DNA from: Acidimicrobiaceae bacterium
Lineage (GTDB): Bacteria; Actinomycetota; Acidimicrobiia; Acidimicrobiales; Ilumatobacteraceae
Length of the DNA stretch: 64,000 nucleotides
Reading direction: 5' to 3'
Assembly (NCBI GenBank): GCA_016722025.1
Contig: JADKGZ010000004.1
Location: 248,001-312,000, forward strand
In this document: in pieces, positions 8,674-16,613 of the stretch
How the letters are laid out: each line of letters begins with the position of its first letter
Numbering within the stretch: the first letter of the stretch is position 1
Notes under the pieces: generated by a model
What the model was told of the DNA's origin: nothing
What the model saw: the letters and a program-made list of their open reading frames with translations, nothing else
The model's database searches: none
Made by a program: the position numbers and the translations under genes

Positions 8674-9656
8674 ACAAGCTCCTCGTCGAGTGGATCGGAC
8701 CGCTCGCGGTCGACATGCAACTCTTGCAGCATTCGGTCGACCGCCTCGACGTCGGAGTGGTCGGAGTGGTCGGAGTGGTCGGGTAGCCCGATGAGCACCA
8801 GCCGCGTCACGCGATCGGCAGGCACCCACGGCGAGCCGCGAACGATCGACCAACGCGCCCCGACCAGTTGGAAGACGTGGGCCACCTCGGGCTGCTCGAC
8901 CAGGTGCAGCACGCCCTTGCCACGAACGATGCTCGCCGGCAACGCGGCGACGGTCGCGCGAAACCGACCGCCGTCGATGGCGTGCGCGTCGCTGAACGAC
9001 CAGGTGCGATGAGCGTCGAAGTGCTCGTCGTGGCTCTGCCGGTCGAACGCTACATGCGACCCGCCGAGCAGTGCGGCGACCGGCAGCCGGGCACCCACGG
9101 TCTCGACCACGCGACTGTCGGGGGCGATGTCGGCCAGCCACTGCCGAAGGTCGTTGCGTTGGTCGGTGGTGATCAGGTCCGTCTTGTTCAGCAGCAGCAG
9201 GTCCGCGCCACGCAGTTGCTGCAGCACGTGGCGACCCACGTGACGATCGATGCTGCGCCGGCGCACCGTCTCGGCGTCGGCAACGACGATCACGCCATCG
9301 AGCCGGAAGCCCGGCAGGTGCGCGTACTGTGCGGCGGCCACAGGATCCGACACGCCACTGGTTTCGATGACCACCCACTCCGGTGGTTGCGGGCGATCGA
9401 GGATGCCCAGCATCGCCTCCACCAAGCCACCTGCCAGCGAGCAGCAGATGCATCCGTTGGCAAGACTGATCGTGTCGCCATCGGCAGCTTCGATCAGGTC
9501 GGCATCGATCTGCAGTGCGCCGAAGTCGTTGACCAGCACCGCAATGCGGAGCCCGTTGGCGTTGCGCAGGAGGTGGTTCACCAACGTGGTCTTGCCGGCG
9601 CCCAAGTAGCCACCGATGACGGTGACAGGAATCGGTGGCTGCGCCGGCTCGCTCAT
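8670..9656 (-). CDS. CobW/COG0523 family GTPase, putative metallochaperone
   Basis: The product is 328 aa. It carries the P-loop GGYLGAGKTTLVNHLL, the family metal motif NGCICCSLAGG, VIETSGVSDP and the base-recognition LLLNKTDLI. COG0523 proteins insert zinc, cobalt or other metals into client enzymes using GTP. The C-terminal domain contains a short (Asp-His-Ser)x3 repeat encoded by a 9-bp repeat, consistent with the His-rich tails seen in this family. It is the first gene of a two-gene operon with the amidohydrolase. Confidence 0.9.
   Translation of the reverse strand: MSEPAQPPIPVTVIGGYLGAGKTTLVNHLLRNANGLRIAVLVNDFGALQIDADLIEAADGDTISLANGCICCSLAGGLVEAMLGILDRPQPPEWVVIETSGVSDPVAAAQYAHLPGFRLDGVIVVADAETVRRRSIDRHVGRHVLQQLRGADLLLLNKTDLITTDQRNDLRQWLADIAPDSRVVETVGARLPVAALLGGSHVAFDRQSHDEHFDAHRTWSFSDAHAIDGGRFRATVAALPASIVRGKGVLHLVEQPEVAHVFQLVGARWSIVRGSPWVPADRVTRLVLIGLPDHSDHSDHSDVEAVDRMLQELHVDRERSDPLDEELV
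8752..8778. repeat. 9-bp in-frame tandem repeat, three units
   Basis: The unit tcggagtgg occurs three times in a row and is read on the minus strand as repeated Asp-His-Ser in the COG0523 GTPase. Confidence 0.95.
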
Positions 9657-9667
9657 TCACACGCAGG

Positions 9668-10603
9668 CTAGGCGGTGCCCTCAGCCGGTACTGATCCGTG
9701 CAACGGCTCGGCGGCACCCACGTCGCCCGGCGGTTCTCGCAGACCCGGTGTCGCCGCCGGCATCAGCGCGGTGAGCACGCCGATGAGCAGCAGCACACCA
9801 CCGCCGACCTCGGCAGCGTTGGGGGCATGGTGCAGCAGCAGCCACGCCGAGGCCATCGCGACGACGGGAGCCAACAGCACCCAGGGCACGACGGCCGAGG
9901 CCGAGTAGCGCGACAGCAGCGAGTTGAACACCGCGTACCCCACCAGCGAAGCCAGGCCGGCGGTGTACAGACTGGAAGCGGCGGCCTTCCACGAGAAGCC
10001 GACGAGTGCCTGCCCCACCGCCTGCGGCCCGTCGAGCGCCAGTGACAACGCCAGCAGCGGCAGCGGCACGATCACTGCCGACCACACCGTCAGCGACAGC
10101 CCTCCGCGAATGCCCGAGGCGCGCGACACCACGTTGCCGATGCCCCACGACAGGCCGCCGAGCAGGCACAGGCACAGTGCCAGTGCGGGCACGTGCCCAC
10201 CGCGCCCGACGGCAACGACGACCAGCCCGAGTGCCCCCAGTGCGACCCCGACGATCTGTCGCCGGGTCGGCAGCTCACCAAGTCGCACGGCGGCGATGAC
10301 GATCGTGAAGATCACCTGCGACTGCAACACCAGCGCCGCGAGACCGGGGGGCATGCCCGCGTGCATGGAGGTGTACAGGAACCCGAACTGACCGAGTGAC
10401 ATGAACACGCCAACGGTGGCGACCGTGCGCCACGGTGCGATCGGGCGACGTACGAAGAACACGGCCGGAACGACCACGATCGTGAAGCGAATGGACGCGA
10501 ACAGCAACGGCGGCACACCCGCCATCCCCCAGCTGATGACCACGAAGTTGAAGCCCCAGATGGTGGCAACCAGCGCGGCGAGCATGGAATCGCGTGAGTT
10601 CAT
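9668..10603 (-). CDS. EamA/DMT-superfamily transporter
   Basis: The product is 311 aa and is made of about ten hydrophobic segments in two EamA halves. The first begins MLAALVATIWGFNFVVISWG, with the signature PPLLFASIRF. The second begins LCLCLLGGLSWGIGNVVSRA. Family members export amino acids or other metabolites, or import nucleotide sugars; the substrate is not evident. The tail after residue 285 is hydrophilic. It is divergent from a LysR-type gene with a 73-bp shared promoter region, a classic regulator/exporter pair. Confidence 0.88.
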   Translation of the reverse strand: MNSRDSMLAALVATIWGFNFVVISWGMAGVPPLLFASIRFTIVVVPAVFFVRRPIAPWRTVATVGVFMSLGQFGFLYTSMHAGMPPGLAALVLQSQVIFTIVIAAVRLGELPTRRQIVGVALGALGLVVVAVGRGGHVPALALCLCLLGGLSWGIGNVVSRASGIRGGLSLTVWSAVIVPLPLLALSLALDGPQAVGQALVGFSWKAAASSLYTAGLASLVGYAVFNSLLSRYSASAVVPWVLLAPVVAMASAWLLLHHAPNAAEVGGGVLLLIGVLTALMPAATPGLREPPGDVGAAEPLHGSVPAEGTA

Positions 10604-10628
10604 CCTCGATAGCCTGCCTGAACTGTCG

Positions 10629-10678
10629 ATGAAGCACTAGCAAATGGTTGTGAACTGTTTCATGTAGTGTTGCTTCAT
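10629..10678. promoter_or_regulatory. Inverted repeat between the EamA and LysR genes
   Basis: The arms atgaagca (10629-10636) and tgcttcat (10671-10678) are perfect inverted repeats 34 bp apart. The right arm runs into the lysR ATG. LysR-type regulators bind dyads in such divergent promoters, so this is a candidate operator. No binding is shown. Confidence 0.45.
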
Positions 10679-11583
10679 GATCGATCTGGACGCGCTGGTC
10701 TCGCTCCGCGCAGTCGATGCGCATGGTTCGGTCGTCGCCGCGGCGGCAGCCTTGGGCTTCACGCCCAGCGCCATCTCGCAACAGGTGAAGCGCCCGAGCG
10801 ACAGGCAGGCGTTGCGCTGCTGGAGCGTGTCGGTCGCGGGTGATGCTCACCGAACAGGGGCGGCAGCTGGTGGATCACGGCGCTCGCCTGCTGACCGATC
10901 TCGAGGAGATCGAAGCCGGTCTGCACCGCAGCACGAGCACGGTGGCGGGTCGCATCCGGCTGGCTGCGTTCTCCACTGCGATGCGTGGCCTCGTCGCGCC
11001 GGCACTCCCGGCGCTGCTCGCCGACCATCCTGAACTGCAGGTGAGCGTCATCGAGCACGAACCGTGGGACACGATCGAGCTCGTCGCCACCGGGCAGTGC
11101 GAGGTCGGCGTGGTGCACAGTTGGGGCAACGCGTCACTTGCCATCCCCGAACACGTGCAGGCCGTCGTGGTCGCTCACGATGTCGCCGATGTGCTGGTGC
11201 CGGCCGGCCACCGATTGGCCGGGCGCACCCGCGTGTCACCCAAGGACCTCGTCGACGAGCACTGGATCGCCACTCCCGAAGGCACGATCTGTCGTGAGTG
11301 GCTGCACCGGATGTACGACGGCACGACGCGGCTGCCACGGATCGCCCATCAATCGATCGAGTTCGAGTCACACATCGCGCTGGTCGCAGCGGGCCTCGGC
11401 ATCGCACTGGTGCCGCGCCTGGGGCGAGCGGCGCTCCCCCACAGCGTGGTGGCTGTTGCCGCTCACAACCCGGTGCCCACTCGCGAGATCGCCGTGCTGC
11501 ACCGTCGCAGCATGCGCGAGTCGCCGGCGATCGCCGCCGTGGTGGAGGCGTTCCGTCGCCGCCCGCAGGCGCTCAGCCGGTGA
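10677..11583 (+). pseudogene. LysR-type regulator, two apparent 1-bp deletions
   Basis: The N-terminal winged helix is clear (MIDLDALVSLRAVDAHGSVV, TPSAISQQVKR) but the frame is lost at about 10794. It resumes in a third frame at 10840 with MLTEQGRQLVDHGARLL and a full effector domain to the stop (ALPALLADHPELQVSVIEHE; AAGLGIALVPRLG). Between them, reading GAG-CGA-CAG-GCA... restores the expected ERQAGVALLERVGR. One missing base in a C run (about 10794) and one in a G run (about 10838) explain everything. Corrected length is 302 aa, normal for LysR. It is either a fresh pseudogene or sequencing error, and it probably controls the divergent EamA gene. Confidence 0.82.
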
Positions 11584-11764
11584 TCCGACCACGAACGTTC
11601 GCAGCAGTGCCGGGGTGTTCATCTCGTGGCACGGAAACGCCGGGTTGGCACCCCCCGCAACCACAGCTGTCGTCGCCGTCGAGCAAGTACCCCACACATC
11701 CCTGTCGAGAGCGATCGGGCGTGACGCCGGTGACCGACCAACCAATGCAATCAGAGCACTCGCG

Positions 11765-13456
11765 CTAGCAGTACTCGGCGGTGAGCCACCACCGGCCGCG
11801 CTCGAGGGTGAGCAGCAACAGCCGGCCCGAGCGGGTGAGCACCTGGAACCGGGCCATGCGACGGTGGCGAGCGGTGTCCCACCAGCGCTCCTCCACCGGC
11901 CATGGGCCCGCCCACGACTCCACCGGTTCGAGCGCGCCGTGACCCGACGACCCGTGACCCGACGACCCGTGACCCGACGACCCGGCCGACGACGAGCTCA
12001 GTTGCACGGCGTACGGCGGTGCGCTGACAGCCCCTCGGCCGGTGACCGTCACGGGTGCCCCCGTGATGTCGAACACGTCGATCGGCCGGGCCGGATGGTG
12101 CACCACCGACGGCGATGGCGACGGCAGGCGGCCGGGCCATGGCCGGTCGGCCACCGCCAGCCGCTCTGCGGGTTCGAGCAGATCGGCAGTCACCGCCGGC
12201 ACCCACGTGTAGGCATCGTGCGGCTGGCGGCCACCCTGCGCCGCCGGCACCAGCACCAGCTGCTCGCCCGCCACGGCCACCAGGCGTGCAACGGCACGCA
12301 CCGCCCACTCGTCGGCCTGGGTGCGGCCACCCCACAGGCCCAGCTGCACGCCATCGTCGCTGCGTAGCTCCACCGGGTCGAGGCGCAGCAGCACCACCCC
12401 GGCGGTGATGGAACCATGCTGCGCCCACGCATCGAGCTGCCAACGCACACGCTCGACCATCGCTGCCGCGCCGAGCCCGCTGCTGCGATACCACAGTCGC
12501 TCGCTGTGCTCGCCGTGCTCGGTGTCGGCGGCAACCACCAGGCGAGTGCACACTCGACCTTCGGCGGCGAGCCCGCCAACCAACTCTTCCGCCAGTTGGC
12601 GGGCCACGAACACCAGCGCATCGCTGTGGTGCACCGGCTGCTCGAACACACGCTGCACCTGCATGCCGGCGGGCGGGTCGTGCGTGCCGGGCAGGCGATC
12701 GTCGCCACCACCGGCGAGGCGGTGGGCGAACGCACCCTGCGGGCCGAAACGGGCCAGCACATCGGCCTCGGGCAGCGCGGCCAGTGAGCCGAGGTGATGC
12801 AGGCCCAACCGGTTGAGCAGGTGCACGAACTCGGGCGACACCCCGGCCACCACCGACAGCAGCCGTACCGGCAGCGGCGCGAGGAACGTTGCCGTTGCCT
12901 GCTGCCCGGGCTCGATGACCACCGGCTGGGCACGGCGGGCCGCACGGCGAGCAGCGATGCCGGCGGCGAAGCGGCCATCGGCCACACCCACGCCGAAGCC
13001 GCCGACGCCGGCAAGCGACAACCCGGCCGTAGTGGTGACGGCCTCGGTGGCGACACGCGCGACGGTGGCAGCCATCGCCGCATCGCCCCCGAAGTAGCGC
13101 GACGGACCGCGCGACATGAACGTGAGCATGCCCGGCTCGGTGACCTCGACTCGCGGCACCATCGCCCCCACGGCGCGCACCACCTGCTCGAACGCACGGG
13201 CATCGCTGGCCGGATCGTGCTGCTCGACGCGCACCGACGGGCAGCGAGCCTGAGCGTCGCGCCGCCGCTGACCAACGGCGACGCCTTCCGCTCCGGCTGC
13301 TGCCGAATGAGCCACCACCTGGTTGGCATGCAGCACGACCACCGGCTCCGAGGCCGACTGAGCCGACGACGCGCTGGCCACCACCACCGGCCAGTGCGGG
13401 CACCACAGCACCCCGAGGCGCGGTACCGGCGTTCGGGTGACGGACGACGACCTCAC
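11765..13456 (-). CDS. imuB: ImuB-like Y-family DNA polymerase homologue
   Basis: The product is 563 aa from a GTG four bases after the imuA' stop. The N-terminus (PRLGVLWCPHWPVVVA) and fingers/palm (MSRGPSRYFGGDA, VGVADGRFAA) match the ImuB branch, which lacks polymerase activity and acts as the beta-clamp-binding adaptor of the DnaE2 mutasome. The C-terminus (ESWAGPWPVEERWWD, RLLLLTLERGRWWLTAEYC) is diagnostic of this family. A (Gly-Ser-Ser-Gly-His) repeat forms a linker before it. No dnaE2 lies in the window. Expression is probably under LexA through the box upstream of imuA'. Confidence 0.87.
   Translation of the reverse strand: MRSSSVTRTPVPRLGVLWCPHWPVVVASASSAQSASEPVVVLHANQVVAHSAAAGAEGVAVGQRRRDAQARCPSVRVEQHDPASDARAFEQVVRAVGAMVPRVEVTEPGMLTFMSRGPSRYFGGDAAMAATVARVATEAVTTTAGLSLAGVGGFGVGVADGRFAAGIAARRAARRAQPVVIEPGQQATATFLAPLPVRLLSVVAGVSPEFVHLLNRLGLHHLGSLAALPEADVLARFGPQGAFAHRLAGGGDDRLPGTHDPPAGMQVQRVFEQPVHHSDALVFVARQLAEELVGGLAAEGRVCTRLVVAADTEHGEHSERLWYRSSGLGAAAMVERVRWQLDAWAQHGSITAGVVLLRLDPVELRSDDGVQLGLWGGRTQADEWAVRAVARLVAVAGEQLVLVPAAQGGRQPHDAYTWVPAVTADLLEPAERLAVADRPWPGRLPSPSPSVVHHPARPIDVFDITGAPVTVTGRGAVSAPPYAVQLSSSSAGSSGHGSSGHGSSGHGALEPVESWAGPWPVEERWWDTARHRRMARFQVLTRSGRLLLLTLERGRWWLTAEYC
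11941..11985. repeat. 15-bp in-frame tandem repeat in imuB, three units
   Basis: The unit gacccgacgacccgt is repeated three times (last base varies). On the minus strand it encodes a Gly-Ser-Ser-Gly-His linker between the polymerase-like core and the C-terminal domain of ImuB. Confidence 0.93.
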
Positions 13457-13460
13457 CGGC

Positions 13461-14212
13461 TCACCCCGTGGCGGACAACGGAACGGACAACGGAACGGAC
13501 AACGGAGCGGGCAACGGAACGGGCAAGGGAGCGACGGTGAACGAGACCGCCTCCACCGCACCGTCGGCGGTGGGCAACCACAGCTCGGCCCGACGCGCGC
13601 GCGGCACCCGCCGACCGTCGAGCTGCACGCTGACGCGCCGGCCACGAGCCACGCCATGACCCTCACCCAACCCCTGCCACGCGGTGTCGGTCGCCACGAA
13701 CCGCAGGTCGGCGCCGAACGGCCCGGGGGCACCACCGACCCCCGCCACCGTGAACATCACCGCACCTCGCTGCTGCAGGCGGGCCGACAGCCGACGGGCG
13801 GTACCGGCCCGCACCCCGTGCACACCAGGGCCCAGCAGCAGCACGTCGAACCCGTCGATCATCGCGGCCAGCACATCGGCCCATTGGGCATCATCGAACC
13901 GCTGCGCCGGCTCGGCCACCATCACCAGCCGCTCGGGAGCCAGACCCAGCTCGACCGCCGCGCCACACTGACTTCCGCCAGGCCGGCGACCCCCACCCAG
14001 GCGCCGGCTTGCGACGGCCCCGCGGCCAGCGCAAGTGCCAGCGAGACGGCAGCCGCCCCGTCGCACTCGACGACGCTGCCTCGCTGCACCGCCGCCTGCG
14101 GCAGCAGCTCATCGAAGGCCGCCAGCAGCGGCATGGTGCGCTGCAGCGCCGCTGCGCCCGACAACAGCCCGCTGCCGGCGAGCTCGGCGAGGTTGGTGAT
14201 GCGAGAACCCAT
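13461..14212 (-). pseudogene. imuA': ImuA'/SulA-like mutasome protein, apparent 1-bp deletion
   Basis: The ATG at 14212 starts MGSRITNLAELAGSGLLSGA and a RecA/SulA-like segment (VVECDGAAAVSLALALA, GAWVGVAGLAEV). Near 13962-13975 the frame shifts and the same protein continues as CGAAVELGLAPERLVMVAEP to the stop at 13461. One missing base accounts for it; corrected length is 250 aa. ImuA'-type proteins work with ImuB and DnaE2 in damage-induced mutagenesis. The tail is a VPLS/VPLP repeat. Order and spacing (4 bp to imuB) are typical of the cassette. Real loss or sequencing error cannot be decided here. Confidence 0.8.
13473..13530. repeat. 12-bp in-frame tandem repeat at the end of imuA'
   Basis: Units of the form ggacaacggaac recur about four to five times with small changes. 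Read on the minus strand they encode the (Val/Ala-Pro-Leu-Ser/Pro) tail of the ImuA'-like protein. Confidence 0.9.
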
Positions 14213-14224
14213 CCGGCCACACTA

Positions 14225-14240
14225 TCGAACATACGTACGA
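14225..14240. promoter_or_regulatory. Near-consensus LexA (SOS) box upstream of imuA'
   Basis: The sequence tcgaacatacgtacga matches the actinobacterial SOS box TCGAAC-N4-GTTCGA at all but one position. It ends 13 bp before the imuA' start codon, where LexA would block transcription. imuA'-imuB cassettes are known LexA targets, so this is a good functional prediction. Confidence 0.8.
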
Positions 14241-14268
14241 CCTGCCAACGGCGGCGCGGCAGCGGGGC

Positions 14269-15120
14269 TCAGGCGGGAAGTCCCGCCGGCGTCGCGCCCG
14301 AACCGCGCTGCGACAGCTGCTCGGCAAAGTCGCGAGCCGATCGTGCCCAGCCATCCGCCCCGAGCACGCGAGCGTGGTCGAAGTCGTGCACGGCGAGCCC
14401 ACCCACCGCCAGGTACACGGTGGCGTCGAGGCCATCGCGCAACGCTGCCAGCAACGATGTCGCGGCGTCGAGACAGCTCATCGAGGTCACCGACACGCCC
14501 ACCGCCACCAGATCGGGCATCTGTTGCGCCGCCTTCACGAACGAATCCAGTGGCATGTCGCCGCCGATGTCGGACACCTCCCAACCTTCGCCGCGCAGCA
14601 GATCGGCCAGCAGTGCAATCGGCAGCGAATGTCGCTCACCTTCGGGTGAGCCCAACAGCACCACCCCTCGTGTGCGTCCGCGGCGAGCGAAGCGAGGACC
14701 CAGCCGGCCGATCAACCGAAAGGCGATGCCGGTTGCCCGATGTTCGATCGATACTTCCAACTCGCCGGCGGCCCACCGCGTGCCGATCGACTGCATGGCC
14801 GGGCTGATGAGGTCGAGGTAGATCTCGTCGAGCTCGGCCCCGGCCGCCAACGCCGCCTCCACCACACCCCACGCACCGCGAGCATCGCCGGCGACCAGTC
14901 GCGACTCCAGCCGCGTGGCCCACGGTGCCCGCCGCCGCCCACCACCGGCGGCAGGTGCGGCATCGGAGCGGAACGTCTCCAGATCGGCACGGGCCACCTG
15001 CCACGTGCCGCCCACCTTGTTCGCCGGCAACAGGCCCAGCCGCACGTAGCGATAGGCGGTCATGTAGTGCACGCCGAGCAGCTCGGCTGCCTCGTTCAAG
15101 GTGAGAGTTGCGGCGATCAC
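14269..15120 (-). CDS. CarH/LitR-like B12-dependent photoreceptor transcription factor
   Basis: The product is 283 aa from a GTG. It has an excisionase/MerR-type helix-turn-helix at residues 5-52 (TLNEAAELLGVHYMTAYRYV, GGTWQVARADLETF). A four-helix B12-cap domain at about 75-135 carries the CarH signature W116-x9-E126-H127. A Rossmann cobalamin-binding domain follows with candidate lower ligand H164 (PEGERHSLP), GWEVSDIGGDMP and VGVSVTSM. In CarH, adenosylcobalamin holds a DNA-bound tetramer in the dark and light breaks it, derepressing targets. The usual Gly after the ligand His is Pro here. No carotenoid gene is adjacent; the mutasome cassette lies 56 bp downstream on the same strand. Confidence 0.82.
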   Translation of the reverse strand: MIAATLTLNEAAELLGVHYMTAYRYVRLGLLPANKVGGTWQVARADLETFRSDAAPAAGGGRRRAPWATRLESRLVAGDARGAWGVVEAALAAGAELDEIYLDLISPAMQSIGTRWAAGELEVSIEHRATGIAFRLIGRLGPRFARRGRTRGVVLLGSPEGERHSLPIALLADLLRGEGWEVSDIGGDMPLDSFVKAAQQMPDLVAVGVSVTSMSCLDAATSLLAALRDGLDATVYLAVGGLAVHDFDHARVLGADGWARSARDFAEQLSQRGSGATPAGLPA

Positions 15121-15175
15121 CGACGCAACCGTACGGCCGGAGACCCGGCACTGCGTAACGCAGCCGCCCGGATTC

Positions 15176-15634
15176 TCAGTGACCGGCCTTCCACTTGGCC
15201 AGTGCTGCTCGGCTGCGATCGACCAAGGTGGACGGCACCAGTGACAGGTACGCGGCCTCGGGGCCGCTGACACCCTCGGCAGCGGTGGCGGCAGCCGGAG
15301 CCGCACCGGCATCGGGCGCGACGTCGTCGAACGTGGGCATCTCCATGCCCGGCTTCCAGTACTGGTAGAGATCGCGCACGACGTCGCCGAGGCCTGCGCT
15401 GTCGCAGCCCTTCGCCAGATCGACGGTGATCATGTTGCCGAACACGTGCACCGTGGCCACCTGGCCGGTGGAGAGCAGGTTGCGAGCCAGAGCGGCCGCC
15501 GGTCGCGAGCCGATGGCCTCGGCGACGGAGTGGAACACCTCGTGCCCCATGCCCGTCAGGTTGCGGTTGGCCTCGAAGCGAACCACACCGGGGTTCGAGC
15601 TGGACTTTTCGATGACACCGATCTGCTGACCCAT
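15176..15634 (-). CDS. Small protein resembling an Nfu N-terminal domain
   Basis: The product is 152 aa. The segment NPGVVRFEANRNLTGMGHEV, then AAALARNLLSTGQVATVHVFGNMITVDL, resembles the Nfu N-terminal fold found beside Fe-S scaffold domains. The Cys-x-x-Cys scaffold module itself is missing; only one Cys (KGCDSAG) is seen. A 40-residue Ala-rich linker precedes the C-terminal VDRSRAALAKWKAGH. The family assignment is a weak resemblance and the role is unknown. It lies 55 bp upstream of the CarH-like gene on the same strand and divergent from corA. Confidence 0.6.
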   Translation of the reverse strand: MGQQIGVIEKSSSNPGVVRFEANRNLTGMGHEVFHSVAEAIGSRPAAALARNLLSTGQVATVHVFGNMITVDLAKGCDSAGLGDVVRDLYQYWKPGMEMPTFDDVAPDAGAAPAAATAAEGVSGPEAAYLSLVPSTLVDRSRAALAKWKAGH

Positions 15635-15697
15635 AGTTGTGCCAGCGTAGTGCCGACAACACCGCCGACGAAGCCCGGCCCTCGTACGATCGCCGGT

Positions 15698-16588
15698 GTG
15701 ATCACACAACACGAGTTCGGCACCACGACGTGGATGGATGTCTTCGACCCCACGAGCGAAGAACTCGAGTCGCTCGACCAGCAGTTCGGTCTCGGTGACC
15801 GCACGTTCGACGAAGCCCGCCGCCGCGCCGCACGACCCACGATGCAACGCTTCGCGGACCATGCGTACGTGGTCGCGTTCAGCGGCAGCTTGGGCGAGGT
15901 CGACATGTACGTGGGCGATGGGTGGTTCATCACCGTTCGCCTCCACGACGACAAGGGTCGCGAGTGGGACCCCACCGTGGCGCTGGCCCGCATCCAACGC
16001 TTGGCCCCCGATGTGAGCGCGGGGATGATGCTGGCCACGGTGATCGAGGAACTGGTCGACGGCTACTTCGACTCCACCGACATCCTGGAGGACCACCTCG
16101 AAGGCATCGAGGACCGCATCTTCGGCGAGCCGCTGCAGGCAGAGCGGCAAGTGCAGCAGGATCTGTTCGGGGTGCGGCGGAAGCTCTTGGAGCTGCGACG
16201 TGCAGTCGTGCCGCTGCGCGAGGTGCTGTCGGCACTGCTGCGCAAGGAAGTGCAGTGGGTCGACGGTGAGGCGTTGGTGGTGCTGCGCGACACCTTCGAC
16301 AAGCTGCTGCGAGCGGTCGACCTCGTCGACGAACTGCGCGAGCTCGTGGGCAACGCGGTCGATGCCCACCTGGCGGTGATGAGCAACCAGATGAACCTGG
16401 TGATGAAGAAGCTCACCGCCTGGGGCTCCATCGTGTTCGGCGCCACCCTCATCGCCGGCATCTACGGCATGAACTTCCAGCACATGCCCGAGCTCGGTTG
16501 GTTCTGGGGCTACCCGTTCGCGCTGGGCAGCATGGTCGTGATGAGCTTCGTGCTCTACCGCATCTTCAAGCGCCGCGACTGGCTGTAG
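15698..16588 (+). CDS. corA: CorA-type magnesium/divalent cation transporter
   Basis: The product is 296 aa from a GTG. A long soluble N-domain with the stalk helix (DLFGVRRKLLELRRAVVPLR, FDKLLRAVDLVDELRELV) is followed by two C-terminal membrane helices. The first ends in the family signature YGMN (LIAGIYGMNFQHMPELGW). The second, SMVVMSFVLYRIF, ends in the basic tail KRRDWL. CorA forms a pentameric channel importing Mg2+ or Co2+/Ni2+. The gene is monocistronic. Confidence 0.92.
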   Translation: MITQHEFGTTTWMDVFDPTSEELESLDQQFGLGDRTFDEARRRAARPTMQRFADHAYVVAFSGSLGEVDMYVGDGWFITVRLHDDKGREWDPTVALARIQRLAPDVSAGMMLATVIEELVDGYFDSTDILEDHLEGIEDRIFGEPLQAERQVQQDLFGVRRKLLELRRAVVPLREVLSALLRKEVQWVDGEALVVLRDTFDKLLRAVDLVDELRELVGNAVDAHLAVMSNQMNLVMKKLTAWGSIVFGATLIAGIYGMNFQHMPELGWFWGYPFALGSMVVMSFVLYRIFKRRDWL

Positions 16589-16613
16589 CAACGAGGCATG
16601 CGGTACCGCGGGC

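Noticed and set aside
11584..11764. Cys-rich open frame in phase after the imuB stop (CSDC ... CGCGGC), hinting at readthrough or a small gene
   Set aside because: There is no start codon or ribosome site, and third-codon positions lack the strong G/C bias of the neighbouring genes. I treat it as non-coding spacer.
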